Assembly (NCBI RefSeq): GCF_019219075.1
Contig: NZ_JAHUWJ010000011.1
Coordinates: forward strand, 1-64,000
Source of the DNA: Chitinophaga sp. sic0106
Lineage (GTDB): Bacteria > Bacteroidota > Bacteroidia > Chitinophagales > Chitinophagaceae
Length of the DNA stretch: 64,000 nt
Direction: 5' to 3'
Part shown: in pieces, positions 8,637 through 16,093 of the stretch
Numbering within the stretch: position 1 is the first letter of the stretch
Layout of the letters: each line of letters starts with the position of its first letter
Made by a program: the position numbers and the translations under genes
The notes under the pieces: model-generated
The model's input: the letters and a program-made list of their open reading frames with translations, nothing else
The model's database searches: none
Told to the model about the DNA's origin: nothing

Positions 8637-9302
8637 ATGACAAAAACGGATTATCGCAAAGAGCTCCTTCTCCTGGCCCTCCTCGTGGCCCCGCTCGTTT
8701 ATCTGGGCCTTATCTGGCAGTCACTACCGGATGTTTTTCCTGCAGCACTAAACGATACGGTACAGCAACAGATTCAGACAAAAAGTGATTTCCTGCTGCT
8801 GATGATATTTGTATTTCTCACCAATGGTTTGTTGTATGCATTGTTTCGCTACCTGCCACGTACAGACGGGGATCAGGTGAGCGATCCGGGAGTTATGCAC
8901 CAGGAGTATTACCGGGTGAGGTTTGTGATGCAGCTGGCACTCACTGCCATGAGTTGCCTGATTATTCTGATGGTCCAAACGGGGCATTATTATGCCATGG
9001 AGCGCTGGGCATTTATCGGAATAGGGTTGGTAATTACCGGTATAGGCCTGTATCTGCGGAATTTGCAACCCAATAATTATGTGGGTATTCGTACCCCATG
9101 GACGCTGCGTAGTGCGGAAATATGGAAGGAAACGCACCGGTTTGCCAGTATATTATGGACCGCTGCCGGTATCGTGTTTATTGCTGGCGCTTTCTTCATG
9201 TCACTCATTACGGGGATATTCGTTATATTTGCTGCATCAATGATACTACCGGTACTGCCATATATCTACTCTTTCAGGCAGTATAACCAGGATCAGGGCT
9301 AA
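8637..9302 (+). CDS. SdpI/DUF1648-like membrane protein
   Basis: About 221 residues with roughly six hydrophobic segments. The family signature NNYVGIRTPWTLRS lies mid-protein, followed by EIWKETHRFAS, as in SdpI. In Bacillus SdpI gives immunity to the SdpC toxin and signals to the repressor SdpR; in Bacteroidota the role is unknown, and no sdpC or sdpR is adjacent. The frame is open from a GTG at 8607, which adds ten polar residues; the ATG at 8637 is preferred but the start is not settled. The gene is divergent from dinB and shares the intergenic region with its operators and the direct repeats. Confidence 0.75.
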   Translation: MTKTDYRKELLLLALLVAPLVYLGLIWQSLPDVFPAALNDTVQQQIQTKSDFLLLMIFVFLTNGLLYALFRYLPRTDGDQVSDPGVMHQEYYRVRFVMQLALTAMSCLIILMVQTGHYYAMERWAFIGIGLVITGIGLYLRNLQPNNYVGIRTPWTLRSAEIWKETHRFASILWTAAGIVFIAGAFFMSLITGIFVIFAASMILPVLPYIYSFRQYNQDQG

Positions 9303-9352
9303 CGGTCATTGCACACAACACTGATTACAAAGTGGTCAATACATAAAAAAGA

Positions 9353-9381
9353 AATGGCGGCTTCTTGACAAGGCCGCCATT
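9353..9381. terminator. bidirectional terminator
   Basis: AATGGCGGC (9353-9361) pairs with GCCGCCATT (9373-9381), with A-rich sequence on the left and TATTATTTT on the right. It lies between the convergent SdpI-like gene and the small membrane-protein gene, so it can stop transcription from both. Confidence 0.8.
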
Positions 9382-9407
9382 ATTATTTTGGAGTAAATCT
9401 TCAACAA

Positions 9408-9848
9408 TTAGATCCAGCCACGCTGGCCTTTTGTCATAATCATCGCCACCATAATAATGATGAGGATCATAGCAATGCTGTAGAAATTCAGCGCCAGCTT
9501 ATGCTTTTTAACGGCATCGGTAGCTTTCTTTACCTTGGATTTACCAATGTGAACCAGTGCAATGGCTGCGATGGCCAGCGACTCATGTTCCACAGTGAAT
9601 AAACGCAGTACCGAATCCTTCATAGCTGCTCCCATATCTGCACGGGCTGCACCTACCAGCGGACTGGTAAAGAAAAGAATGATACCTACCAGCAATTGAA
9701 TATCACAGGCAATCATAAAGAAAAGACCTGCCTTATTATCTGCAGCGGTGAACGGAGTTTTGCCCGAAACACCTTTGTAAGCACGGATTACGGCCCAAAT
9801 ACCGGTGAGCAGTACCGCCCATCTCAAAATGGAATGTACAAGTAACAT
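9408..9848 (-). CDS. small four-helix membrane protein, unknown function
   Basis: A 146-residue protein with about four hydrophobic segments: near 5-25 (ILRWAVLLTGIWAVI), 42-62 (GLFFMIACDIQLLVGIILF), 88-102 and 120-140. A basic stretch, KSKVKKATDAVKKHK, separates helices three and four. Conserved-looking His5, Arg9 and later His residues recall haem-binding membrane proteins, but no full motif supports that. The gene stands alone on the minus strand between a shared terminator and the promoter of the LexA-like repressor, and about 110 bases separate the two divergent genes. Inner-membrane location is the only firm statement. Confidence 0.75.
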   Translation of the reverse strand: MLLVHSILRWAVLLTGIWAVIRAYKGVSGKTPFTAADNKAGLFFMIACDIQLLVGIILFFTSPLVGAARADMGAAMKDSVLRLFTVEHESLAIAAIALVHIGKSKVKKATDAVKKHKLALNFYSIAMILIIIMVAMIMTKGQRGWI

Positions 9849-9901
9849 AATTAGTTAAATTGATTAATCCGGGCAAAAATAAGTCTTGCCCGCCAGATAT
9901 A

Positions 9902-9959
9902 TTTGGTAAATGATAAAAATATTTGCTAATTTTGTTAGCAAGGTACTAAATTATTTAGG
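9902..9959 (+). promoter_or_regulatory. repressor-gene promoter with two CTAA-N5-TTAG operators
   Basis: A TTTG at 9902-9905 and a -7 box TAATTTTG at 9927-9934 form a Bacteroidota-type promoter (21-base spacing). The dyad GCTAA-TTTTG-TTAGC (9925-9939, extending to a 19-bp perfect palindrome at 9923-9941) contains the whole -7 box. A second dyad ACTAA-ATTAT-TTAGG is at 9945-9959, just before the ATG at 9962. This layout fits autorepression. Confidence 0.78.
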
Positions 9960-9961
9960 TT

Positions 9962-10723
9962 ATGTCCGTAGTATGCCAGAATTTGAAATATCTGCGTAAG
10001 CAAAAAGGCTGGACGCAGCAAGAATTTGCCGACAAGCTCGGTATCAAGCGTTCCCTGCTCGGCGCATATGAAGAAGAGCGTGCGGAACCAAGGACTGAAG
10101 TGCTGGAACAGGTAAGTGATATGTTCAGGGTATCCATTGATGATCTGCTGCGAAGAGATCTCAGCTCACAAAAAGACAGCTACCTGGAAAAACGCCGGCA
10201 ACAAAAACTCGGCAGTAGCAGGCAGTCTATCACTTTTGTGCCTGTAAAAGCAGCCGCAGGTTATCTGGCAGGATACAACGATGAGGAATTTATCGAAGAA
10301 CTGAACACCTTTACCCTGCCTATGCTGGGTGCAGGAGATTACCGCGCATTCGAAATCGCCGGGGATTCCATGCTGCCAGTATCATCCGGTTCTGTGATCG
10401 TTTGTCACAAGATCGACGGCTGGGAGGATATCAAAAACAACGAAACCTATGTGGTAGTCACTACCCGCGGTGGTATTGTGTTCAAAAGAATTCAAAAAAG
10501 CAACCGCGCAAAATCGAAGATTACCCTGGTGTCCGACAATCTGCAGTTCGAACCGTATGCCGTTGAAATGGAAGATGTACTGGAACTCTGGCAGTCAGAT
10601 GCCGTTATCAGTAAATCCAGCCAGCAAAGCCGGTTGAGCGTTAACCACCTGGCCGATGTAGCCACACAGCTGCAAAGCCTCCAGGATCAGGTAAGCCTGC
10701 TCAAAAAGAAAATTAAAGACTAG
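9962..10723 (+). CDS. LexA-like XRE/S24 self-cleaving repressor
   Basis: A 253-residue regulator. Residues 7-65 form an XRE/HTH_3 DNA-binding domain (LRKQKGWTQQEFADKLGI). Residues about 90-215 are an S24 peptidase domain of the LexA/CI/UmuD fold: Ala99-Gly100 (VKAAAGY) as likely scissile bond, GDSM with Ser136, and FKR with Lys175. The spacings (36 and 39 residues) match LexA closely. The tail, 225-250, looks like a short coiled coil. It therefore should cleave itself when stimulated by RecA filaments and release its operators. Two dyads overlap its own promoter, and the same dyads precede the polymerase and UmuD-like genes. It has an HTH unlike classical LexA, so it could be a phage-type repressor co-opted for SOS control. 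Confidence 0.88.
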   Translation: MSVVCQNLKYLRKQKGWTQQEFADKLGIKRSLLGAYEEERAEPRTEVLEQVSDMFRVSIDDLLRRDLSSQKDSYLEKRRQQKLGSSRQSITFVPVKAAAGYLAGYNDEEFIEELNTFTLPMLGAGDYRAFEIAGDSMLPVSSGSVIVCHKIDGWEDIKNNETYVVVTTRGGIVFKRIQKSNRAKSKITLVSDNLQFEPYAVEMEDVLELWQSDAVISKSSQQSRLSVNHLADVATQLQSLQDQVSLLKKKIKD

Positions 10724-11396
10724 TAGCGGCAGCCCCAAAAGGCTGTGCTGTTGCTGAAGGGAGAGCACGGTGATCAATCGCTGCTAAGGCGGCTCGTTTC
10801 CACCATTCACCCAACAGAACAATCGCATTCTTACAATAGTACTGCGGGAACTATCCCCGCAGTCTTTATCTGCAGGAATGGTCTGGTTCCCCTATTGCCA
10901 GCTCATTCCCGCTTCCTTGTTTCCGGATTTTTCCTACGTTTCCGAGAACAACACCCCACAGTATGCCGGTTGCCAGATGATCAGGGTAGTTAGCAGTTAG
11001 TACCGTGACCATGCGGTAACCGCAGCTGAAGGGGATAAACAGGCCAAATTACTGTATCGTATTTACGGTTTTACACCATGAAACAGGCCTCAAAGAAGGA
11101 ACACCACCATCCCCATCATACTGATCCAATAATATTAGTCCTGAAAAGTCTGTGCCGGCAGGCCTACGTTACTACCCCATGGGTAGCAACATTAATACGT
11201 AAGCCACCCGCTCAACAAAAACAGTAAAGATTCCCGCGGTGTGCACCTGCCTGGTGATACACAAAGGCACATGGCCATGCAACGCAGCCCTGAGCTTTTG
11301 TGTACCGCGGTTCTTTCACCCCATTCTTTGGTCATTCGCATGAAAAACCTTAATTTGAAAGACAATTTTCGAACTGATCACCCAAATTGTCTGCCC
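10724..11396. other. intergenic region without a convincing gene
   Basis: No frame here looks like a protein; an 82-codon plus-strand frame at 10745 has low-complexity, unprotein-like content. A short hairpin pairs ACTGCGGG (10841-10848) with CCCGCAGT (10856-10863), followed by CTTTA, and may end the repressor transcript. The remaining sequence shows no clear repeat or promoter. It may be decayed coding sequence. Confidence 0.5.
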
Positions 11397-11723
11397 ATGA
11401 GGTTCCATGTATCGCTGGCCGAAGCATTGCAACAACTGCAGAAAAGTGAAGACGACTTCGCCGTTCTATTCGAACACGGCAGCATGAGAGGGATTATTTT
11501 CAGACCGGAAGACCTCGATGACCAGGAACCCCATACCCAGGATGAAATATATATAGTCCTGAAAGGCAGCAGCGATTTTACCCTCGAAGAAAAAACAATA
11601 AAGGCAGGGCCGGGCGATTTCCTCTTCGTGCCCGCCGGTGCTGAGCATAAATTCACTAACTTTACGCCCGATTTGCTCCTCTGGGTCATTTTCTACGGTG
11701 AAGAAGGGGGGGAGGAAGACTAA
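11397..11723 (+). CDS. cupin domain protein
   Basis: A 108-residue single-domain cupin. The two cupin motifs are visible: EPHTQDEIYIVLKGSS (G-x5-H-x-H-type region with His and Glu retained) and PGDFLFVPAGAEHKF with the second-motif His. The beta-barrel probably binds a metal, but the substrate is unknown. The frame is open from 11241 and an ATG lies at 11340; MRFHVSLAEALQQL at 11397 is the most family-like start, and the added upstream residues look non-coding. It ends in an acidic tail (GEEGGEED). It lies just before the rpsU promoter and probably stands alone. Confidence 0.78.
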   Translation: MRFHVSLAEALQQLQKSEDDFAVLFEHGSMRGIIFRPEDLDDQEPHTQDEIYIVLKGSSDFTLEEKTIKAGPGDFLFVPAGAEHKFTNFTPDLLLWVIFYGEEGGEED

Positions 11724-11744
11724 AGGAGAAAAAAAACTATCCTT

Positions 11745-11775
11745 TTTGTTTTTTCTGAATTTTATTTTATCTTTG
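11745..11775 (+). promoter_or_regulatory. rpsU promoter
   Basis: TTTG at 11745-11748 and TATCTTTG at 11768-11775 match the Bacteroidota -33/-7 consensus with 19 bases between. The rpsU ATG follows 26 bases after the -7 box. Confidence 0.8.
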
Positions 11776-11801
11776 CGTTCCTAAAAATAAGAGGCAAAAT
11801 T

Positions 11802-11999
11802 ATGTTGATAATTGATTCTAAAGATTGCGAAAACATAGACAAGGCGCTGAAAAAGTATAAGAAGAAATTTGAGAAAGCCCGCATCCTGCTGCAACTCAGA
11901 TCACGCCAGTCTTTTACCAAACCTTCTGTTAAACGTCGTACTGAAGTACTGAAAGCCGTTTACAAACAACAGTTGGCTTCTGGTAAAATCGAAGGATAA
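11802..11999 (+). CDS. rpsU: 30S ribosomal protein S21
   Basis: A 65-residue, very basic protein (KKYKKKFEKARILLQLRSRQ) matching bacterial bS21, which sits near the anti-Shine-Dalgarno end of 16S rRNA on the small subunit. Length is typical. It is followed by a strong hairpin terminator and a tyrosine recombinase gene, the usual Bacteroidota neighbour. It has its own promoter at 11745-11775. Confidence 0.95.
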   Translation: MLIIDSKDCENIDKALKKYKKKFEKARILLQLRSRQSFTKPSVKRRTEVLKAVYKQQLASGKIEG

Positions 12000-12036
12000 T
12001 ATCCTTTGCTAATTAGCTTATAGCAACTCAAAATAT

Positions 12037-12084
12037 TTGATGATTGTAAGGTTATTTGATAACTTTACAATCATCAATCTTTTT
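12037..12084 (+). terminator. rpsU terminator, long two-part hairpin
   Basis: A 13-bp perfect stem pairs 12037-12049 (TTGATGATTGTAA) with 12065-12077, and an inner stem pairs GTTAT (12051-12055) with ATAAC (12059-12063). TCTTTTT follows at 12078-12084. The hairpin falls in what would be the first 16 codons of the longest recombinase frame, which argues that those codons are not translated. Confidence 0.85.
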
Positions 12085-13026
12085 GTGTTGAATCAAGAGC
12101 TATACTCATTATCCGAGCGTTTTATCTCCTATCTGGAGCTCGAAAAACGATACTCAGGTCATACCAGCACTGCCTATCGTAATGACCTGACCCAGTTCCT
12201 GGACCATATTACTACCAGTTACGGCCGCACCCTGCTTGGCGACATCTCTCATGTCATGATACGTGACTGGCTGGCATCCCTGATGGAGAATGCCATGACA
12301 GCCAAAAGCGTCAATAGGAAAATATCCACACTCAAATCTTTTTTTAAATATTGTCTGCAACAGGCATTGCTTACCCAATCGCCTATGGTGAAGGTAATAG
12401 CCCCTAAAATCAAGAAACGCCTGCCAGGCTTTATTGATGAAAAAGGTATGCGCGCCCTGGAAGAAAATGTAAGCCCGGTGTCCACCACCGCCGTACAAAT
12501 CTTTTCCGCCGACTTCGAAGGGCAAACGCACCGGTTGATATTTGAGGTGTTTTACCAGGCCGGGCTACGTCTCTCTGAACTAATATCTCTGGAAGAATTT
12601 AAAATAGATAAAGGAAACCTGACAATTAAAGTAATGGGAAAAGGGGGAAAGGAGAGAATCATACCTATCTCCGCTTCGCTGGCTGCGCAGATTCAGCAGT
12701 ATCAGGCTGAAAAGCGTGCCCATCTGGAAGGATTCGAGGAGAGAGTTTTATTCGTACATCCTCACACCGGCCGGAAGCTGTATCCCAAATACGTTTACCT
12801 GATGGTGCGTAAATACCTCACCGAACACCAGATCACCACACTCAAGAAGAAAAGTCCGCATATACTCCGCCATACGTTCGCCACGCATCTTACCAATAAC
12901 GGTGCAGATCTGAATGCAGTGAAAGAGCTCTTAGGCCATGCCTCGCTTGCCGCTACACAGGTGTATACCCATAATACCATTGAGAAGCTGAAAAAGGTGT
13001 ACCAGCAGGCGCATCCCAAAGCGTAA
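12085..13026 (+). CDS. xerC: tyrosine recombinase XerC/XerD type
   Basis: A site-specific recombinase, most likely one of the Xer pair that resolves chromosome dimers at dif. From the GTG at 12085 it has 313 residues. The N-terminal SAM-like domain (FISYLELEKRYSGHTS) is followed by a catalytic domain with all active residues: Arg162 (GLRLSE), Lys186 (MGKGGKE), His259 and Arg262 (HILRHTFATHL), His285 (LLGHAS) and the nucleophile Tyr294 (VYTH). The longest frame begins at 12037 with TTG, but its first codons lie inside the rpsU terminator hairpin, so GTG 12085 or TTG 12088 is more likely. Position between rpsU and hpf is conserved in Bacteroidota. XerC versus XerD is not resolved. Confidence 0.9.
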   Translation: MLNQELYSLSERFISYLELEKRYSGHTSTAYRNDLTQFLDHITTSYGRTLLGDISHVMIRDWLASLMENAMTAKSVNRKISTLKSFFKYCLQQALLTQSPMVKVIAPKIKKRLPGFIDEKGMRALEENVSPVSTTAVQIFSADFEGQTHRLIFEVFYQAGLRLSELISLEEFKIDKGNLTIKVMGKGGKERIIPISASLAAQIQQYQAEKRAHLEGFEERVLFVHPHTGRKLYPKYVYLMVRKYLTEHQITTLKKKSPHILRHTFATHLTNNGADLNAVKELLGHASLAATQVYTHNTIEKLKKVYQQAHPKA

Positions 13027-13464
13027 AGGCACCTCTCTGACCCAAATGAACAGGTGCTGCCTCCTGTAAGGAGCAAAACCTCCACCATGCATCATGGTGG
13101 ATATAATCCGAATGGGGCAGGCTTTATCCCAAAACATCATCCAATACACACTATGGTATATACTATCCGAACAGGGAGCAGGGTGTTGACTTGCCTTCAT
13201 CCTGATTTTCATTGCTGGCGAAGCCGGCAATGAAAATCAGGAAAACTCATTACACAAACTGCAAACAAACCGGCATAGGAAGTTGCTTTATGCAGCGCGC
13301 ATCACTATAAATTTCATTTTAACAAAATATTACGCGGTACATACGCAGTGAATAGATAAAGTAAGTATATTAGAGTAAGTAGAACTTCATACTGAAAGAG
13401 AATGCCTATGGCCAAGCATTACCCCTTAGTATATAGATTGTTAAATATTTAAAAAATTAGTGCT
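13027..13464. other. intergenic region before hpf
   Basis: No protein-coding frame is convincing in these 438 bases. The only strong structure is the hairpin at 13201-13241, listed separately. The last 100 bases are AT-rich and should hold the hpf promoter, but no perfect -7 box is seen. Confidence 0.5.
13201..13241. repeat. 19-bp stem hairpin
   Basis: Bases 13201-13219 pair with 13223-13241 with a single G-U pair, around a three-base loop (GAA). There is no T-run on either side, so it is not a standard terminator. It could be an RNA-stability element, a Rho-linked structure or a remnant of a palindromic repeat family. Confidence 0.65.
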
Positions 13465-13764
13465 ATGAACGTTCAAATTCAAACAGTGCATTTCGATGCT
13501 GATTCAAAACTGATTGATCATGTGACCAGAAAAATTCAGAAATTGAATACGTTTCATGATCGGATAGTAAGCGTGGATGTTTTTCTTAAATTGGACAATT
13601 TAGCGCATCAGATTAAGGACAAGATAGCGGAGATTAGGGTACGAATACCGCGACAGGACTTATTTGTAAAGCACGAATCTAAATCCTTTGAACTCTCATT
13701 TGACATGGCCTTCGATAGCCTGATTGAGCAGGTAAAACGTAAGAAGGAGAAAAAAATTCAATAA
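13465..13764 (+). CDS. hpf: ribosome hibernation promoting factor, short form
   Basis: A 99-residue HPF/RaiA family protein. It opens MNVQIQTVHFDADSKL and shows the beta-alpha-beta-beta-beta-alpha layout, with a basic tail KRKKEKKIQ. Such proteins bind the decoding centre of 30S subunits in stationary phase and hold ribosomes inactive as 100S dimers. The long-form C-terminal dimerisation domain is absent, so this is the short type. It lies between the recombinase and the tRNA-tuf cluster, the standard Bacteroidota order. The stop is followed after 31 bases by a hairpin that overlaps a promoter. Confidence 0.92.
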   Translation: MNVQIQTVHFDADSKLIDHVTRKIQKLNTFHDRIVSVDVFLKLDNLAHQIKDKIAEIRVRIPRQDLFVKHESKSFELSFDMAFDSLIEQVKRKKEKKIQ

Positions 13765-13777
13765 TTTTTTCGAATAA

Positions 13778-13849
13778 TTTTGGAAATATCAATTCCTTTG
13801 CTACCTTTGCCATCCCGATTCGAAAAGGGGTCGGTAAAAGGTAGCAAAG
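13778..13849 (+). promoter_or_regulatory. promoter overlapping an inverted repeat
   Basis: TTTTG (13778-13782) and TACCTTTG (13802-13809), 19 bases apart, form a strong-looking promoter pointing to the tRNA-tuf cluster. The -7 box is inside an inverted repeat: 13796-13811 pairs with 13833-13849 (about 16 of 17 positions). The RNA hairpin could end the hpf transcript, while the DNA dyad could be bound by a regulator. Confidence 0.6.
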
Positions 13850-13919
13850 TTCTTTATAGTAGGGCGTTTTAGCGGAAACAAATAAATTTTTCATTATTTG
13901 TAAGAAACTAAAAAAAAGA

Positions 13920-13950
13920 TTTGGAGAAATGAAAAATTCACTTAATTTTG
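13920..13950 (+). promoter_or_regulatory. tRNA cluster promoter
   Basis: TTTG (13920-13923) and TAATTTTG (13943-13950) are spaced 19 bases apart and lie 70 bases before tRNA-Thr(TGT). This is the second of two tandem promoters for the cluster. Confidence 0.75.
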
Positions 13951-14020
13951 CGCTCTCTTTCAACGAGTTACTTACTCAGAAGAACGGGTTACCAAATTGA
14001 AAGAATGTTTTTTGAAAGAT

Positions 14021-14094
14021 GCCAGCATAGCTCAGTTGGCCAGAGCTACTGATTTGTAATCAGTGGGTCGGGGGTTCGAATCCCTCTGCTGGCT
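14021..14094 (+). tRNA. tRNA-Thr (anticodon TGT)
   Basis: Cloverleaf with acceptor GCCAGCA/TGCTGGC, D arm GCTC/GAGC, anticodon stem ACTGA/TCAGT around loop TTTGTAA, and T loop TTCGAAT. CCA is not encoded. First gene of a tRNA run ahead of tuf. Confidence 0.96.
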
Positions 14095-14167
14095 CATCGT
14101 TTTGATTAAGTTATCCGGTTTACTAACGGTAACCGGATAACGAAAATCACGAACAAAAATTAAGTTA

Positions 14168-14249
14168 GGGCAGGTTCCAGAGCGGCCAAATGGGGCGGAC
14201 TGTAAATCCGCTGTCTACGACTTCATAGGTTCGAATCCTATCCTGCCCA
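14168..14249 (+). tRNA. tRNA-Tyr (anticodon GTA)
   Basis: Acceptor GGGCAGG/CCTGCCC, anticodon loop CTGTAAA, a long variable arm as expected for bacterial tRNA-Tyr, and T loop TTCGAAT. Second gene of the cluster. Confidence 0.95.
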
Positions 14250-14428
14250 CAGATCGGCGTGTTCCGCCTTTGCCTTTGCAGAGGCGGAACATAGTTGTGA
14301 AATGGAAGGTGAGTAATTCAGAAGAAGTACAACGCCTGTGAGACAACAGCCTTTATGTTCTTTAATTTACTTTATGATTCATTAACAGGAATAATGTAAC
14401 TGTTATTTCGGTGAAATGAGTTATTAAT

Positions 14429-14501
14429 GCGGGAGTAGCTCAGTTGGTAGAGCGACAGCCTTCCAAGCTGTAGGTCGCGGGTTCGAACCTCGTCTCCCGC
14501 T
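14429..14501 (+). tRNA. tRNA-Gly (anticodon TCC)
   Basis: Acceptor GCGGGAG/CTCCCGC, anticodon stem ACAGC/GCTGT around CTTCCAA, T loop TTCGAAC. It follows tRNA-Tyr after 179 bases. Confidence 0.95.
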
Positions 14502-14524
14502 CGCATTAATTTGCAATTTTTCAA

Positions 14525-14596
<72 letters not shown>

Positions 14597-14706
14597 CAGA
14601 ATTTTTTTGAAGAATAGTTGTAGTGAGTAGTTAAGTCGCATCAACAACTCCATAAAATTCGAATTTCGGGATTCGAATTTCCAATTCCCTCTCCGAAATT
14701 AAACTT

Positions 14707-14783
14707 AGCGTTGTAGCTCAATGGAAGAGCGTCCACTGAAACATTTCTGCGGAAGGACATGAGTTCAATTCTCATCAGCGGTA
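14707..14783 (+). pseudogene. decayed tRNA-like sequence before tuf
   Basis: D arm GCTC/GAGC (14716-14730) and T arm ATGAG/CTCAT with loop TTCAATT (14759-14775) are intact, and the acceptor pairs AGCGTTG with CAGCGGT with one G-G mismatch and one G-U pair. The segment between D and T stems is 28 bases instead of about 22 and has no normal 5-bp anticodon stem with 7-base loop; only GTCC/GGAC can pair. Similarity to tRNA-Thr(GGT), 110 bases upstream, suggests a decayed tandem copy. A functional non-tRNA role, such as a processing signal for tuf mRNA, is possible. Confidence 0.6.
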
Positions 14784-14852
14784 CAAGTTTGTAAATCGTG
14801 TTTTAAACAACTATCAATACAATCTTTACAAACCATCTAAAAAGAAAATACA

Positions 14853-16040
14853 ATGGCAAAAGAAACCTTTAAGCGGGATAAACCCCACGTAAACATTGGT
14901 ACCATCGGCCACGTGGACCACGGTAAAACTACCTTGACTGCTGCCATTACCACAATTTTGGCAAACAAGGGTCTGGCAGAGAAGAGAGGTTATGATGAGA
15001 TCGATGCTGCTCCTGAAGAAAAAGAAAGAGGTATCACTATCAATACAGCTCACGTAGAGTATCAGACTGCAAACCGTCACTATGCTCACGTTGACTGCCC
15101 TGGTCACGCTGACTATGTGAAAAATATGATCACTGGTGCTGCTCAGATGGACGGTGCTATCCTCGTGGTAGCCGCTACTGACGGTCCTATGCCACAAACT
15201 CGTGAGCACATCCTCCTGGCTCGTCAGGTAGGTGTTCCTCAGGTAGTTGTTTTCATGAACAAAGTTGACCTGGTTGACGATGCTGAACTGCTTGAACTGG
15301 TTGAAATCGAAGTACGCGATCTGCTGTCTTCTAACGGTTTCGACGGTGATAACGCTCCAGTAATCAAAGGTTCTGCAACCGGCGCTCTGGCTGGCGAAGA
15401 AAAATGGGTTGCTGCTATCGACGAACTGATGGAAGCTGTTGACTCTTACATTCCTCTGCCTCCACGTCCAGTTGATCAACCATTCCTGATGTCTGTAGAG
15501 GACGTATTCTCTATCACAGGTCGTGGTACTGTAGCAACTGGTCGTATCGAACGCGGTCGCATCAAAGTTGGTGAGAACGTTGAGATCGTAGGTCTGCAGG
15601 AAGAGTCTCTGAAATCTACTTGTACTGGTGTTGAGATGTTCAAAAAATTACTGGACGAAGGTGAAGCTGGTGACAACGCTGGTCTGCTCCTCCGCGGTAT
15701 TGAGAAAACTCAGATCCGTCGTGGTATGGTTATCGTGGCTCCAGGTTCTATCAAACCTCACTCCGAATTCAAATGCGAAGTATACGTACTGAGCAAAGAA
15801 GAAGGTGGTCGTCACACTCCATTCTTCAACAAATACCGTCCTCAGTTCTACTTCCGTACTACTGACGTGACTGGTGAAGTTGAACTGCCAGCTGGCGTTG
15901 AAATGGTTATGCCTGGTGATAACGTGTCTCTGACCGTTAAACTGATCCAACCAATTGCAATGGATAAAGGTCTGAAATTCGCTATCCGCGAAGGTGGACG
16001 TACAGTAGGTGCTGGTCAGGTAACTGAAATCCTGAAATAA
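14853..16040 (+). CDS. tuf: elongation factor Tu
   Basis: A 395-residue translation GTPase that delivers aminoacyl-tRNA to the ribosome. GTP-binding motifs are clear: GHVDHGKT (G1), RGITI (G2), DCPGH (G3), NKVD (G4) and GSA (G5 region), followed by beta-barrel domains 2 and 3 ending GAGQVTEILK. Codon use is visibly biased (CTG, GGT, CGT), as expected for a highly expressed gene. It is likely transcribed with the four upstream tRNAs. A 14-base tandem repeat and a long hairpin follow the stop. Confidence 0.98.
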   Translation: MAKETFKRDKPHVNIGTIGHVDHGKTTLTAAITTILANKGLAEKRGYDEIDAAPEEKERGITINTAHVEYQTANRHYAHVDCPGHADYVKNMITGAAQMDGAILVVAATDGPMPQTREHILLARQVGVPQVVVFMNKVDLVDDAELLELVEIEVRDLLSSNGFDGDNAPVIKGSATGALAGEEKWVAAIDELMEAVDSYIPLPPRPVDQPFLMSVEDVFSITGRGTVATGRIERGRIKVGENVEIVGLQEESLKSTCTGVEMFKKLLDEGEAGDNAGLLLRGIEKTQIRRGMVIVAPGSIKPHSEFKCEVYVLSKEEGGRHTPFFNKYRPQFYFRTTDVTGEVELPAGVEMVMPGDNVSLTVKLIQPIAMDKGLKFAIREGGRTVGAGQVTEILK

Positions 16041-16066
16041 GGTATCTATATTAAGGTATCTATATT
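16039..16066 (+). repeat. 14-bp tandem duplication at the end of tuf
   Basis: AAGGTATCTATATT occurs twice in direct succession (16039-16052 and 16053-16066), the first copy overlapping the tuf stop codon. Probably a small slippage or recombination duplication. Confidence 0.85.
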
Positions 16067-16093
16067 GTGAAGAAATTCATAATATCTCAATAA

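Noticed and set aside
10745..10993. An 82-codon frame after the LexA-like gene
   Set aside because: Composition is not protein-like and there is no start signal or neighbour support.
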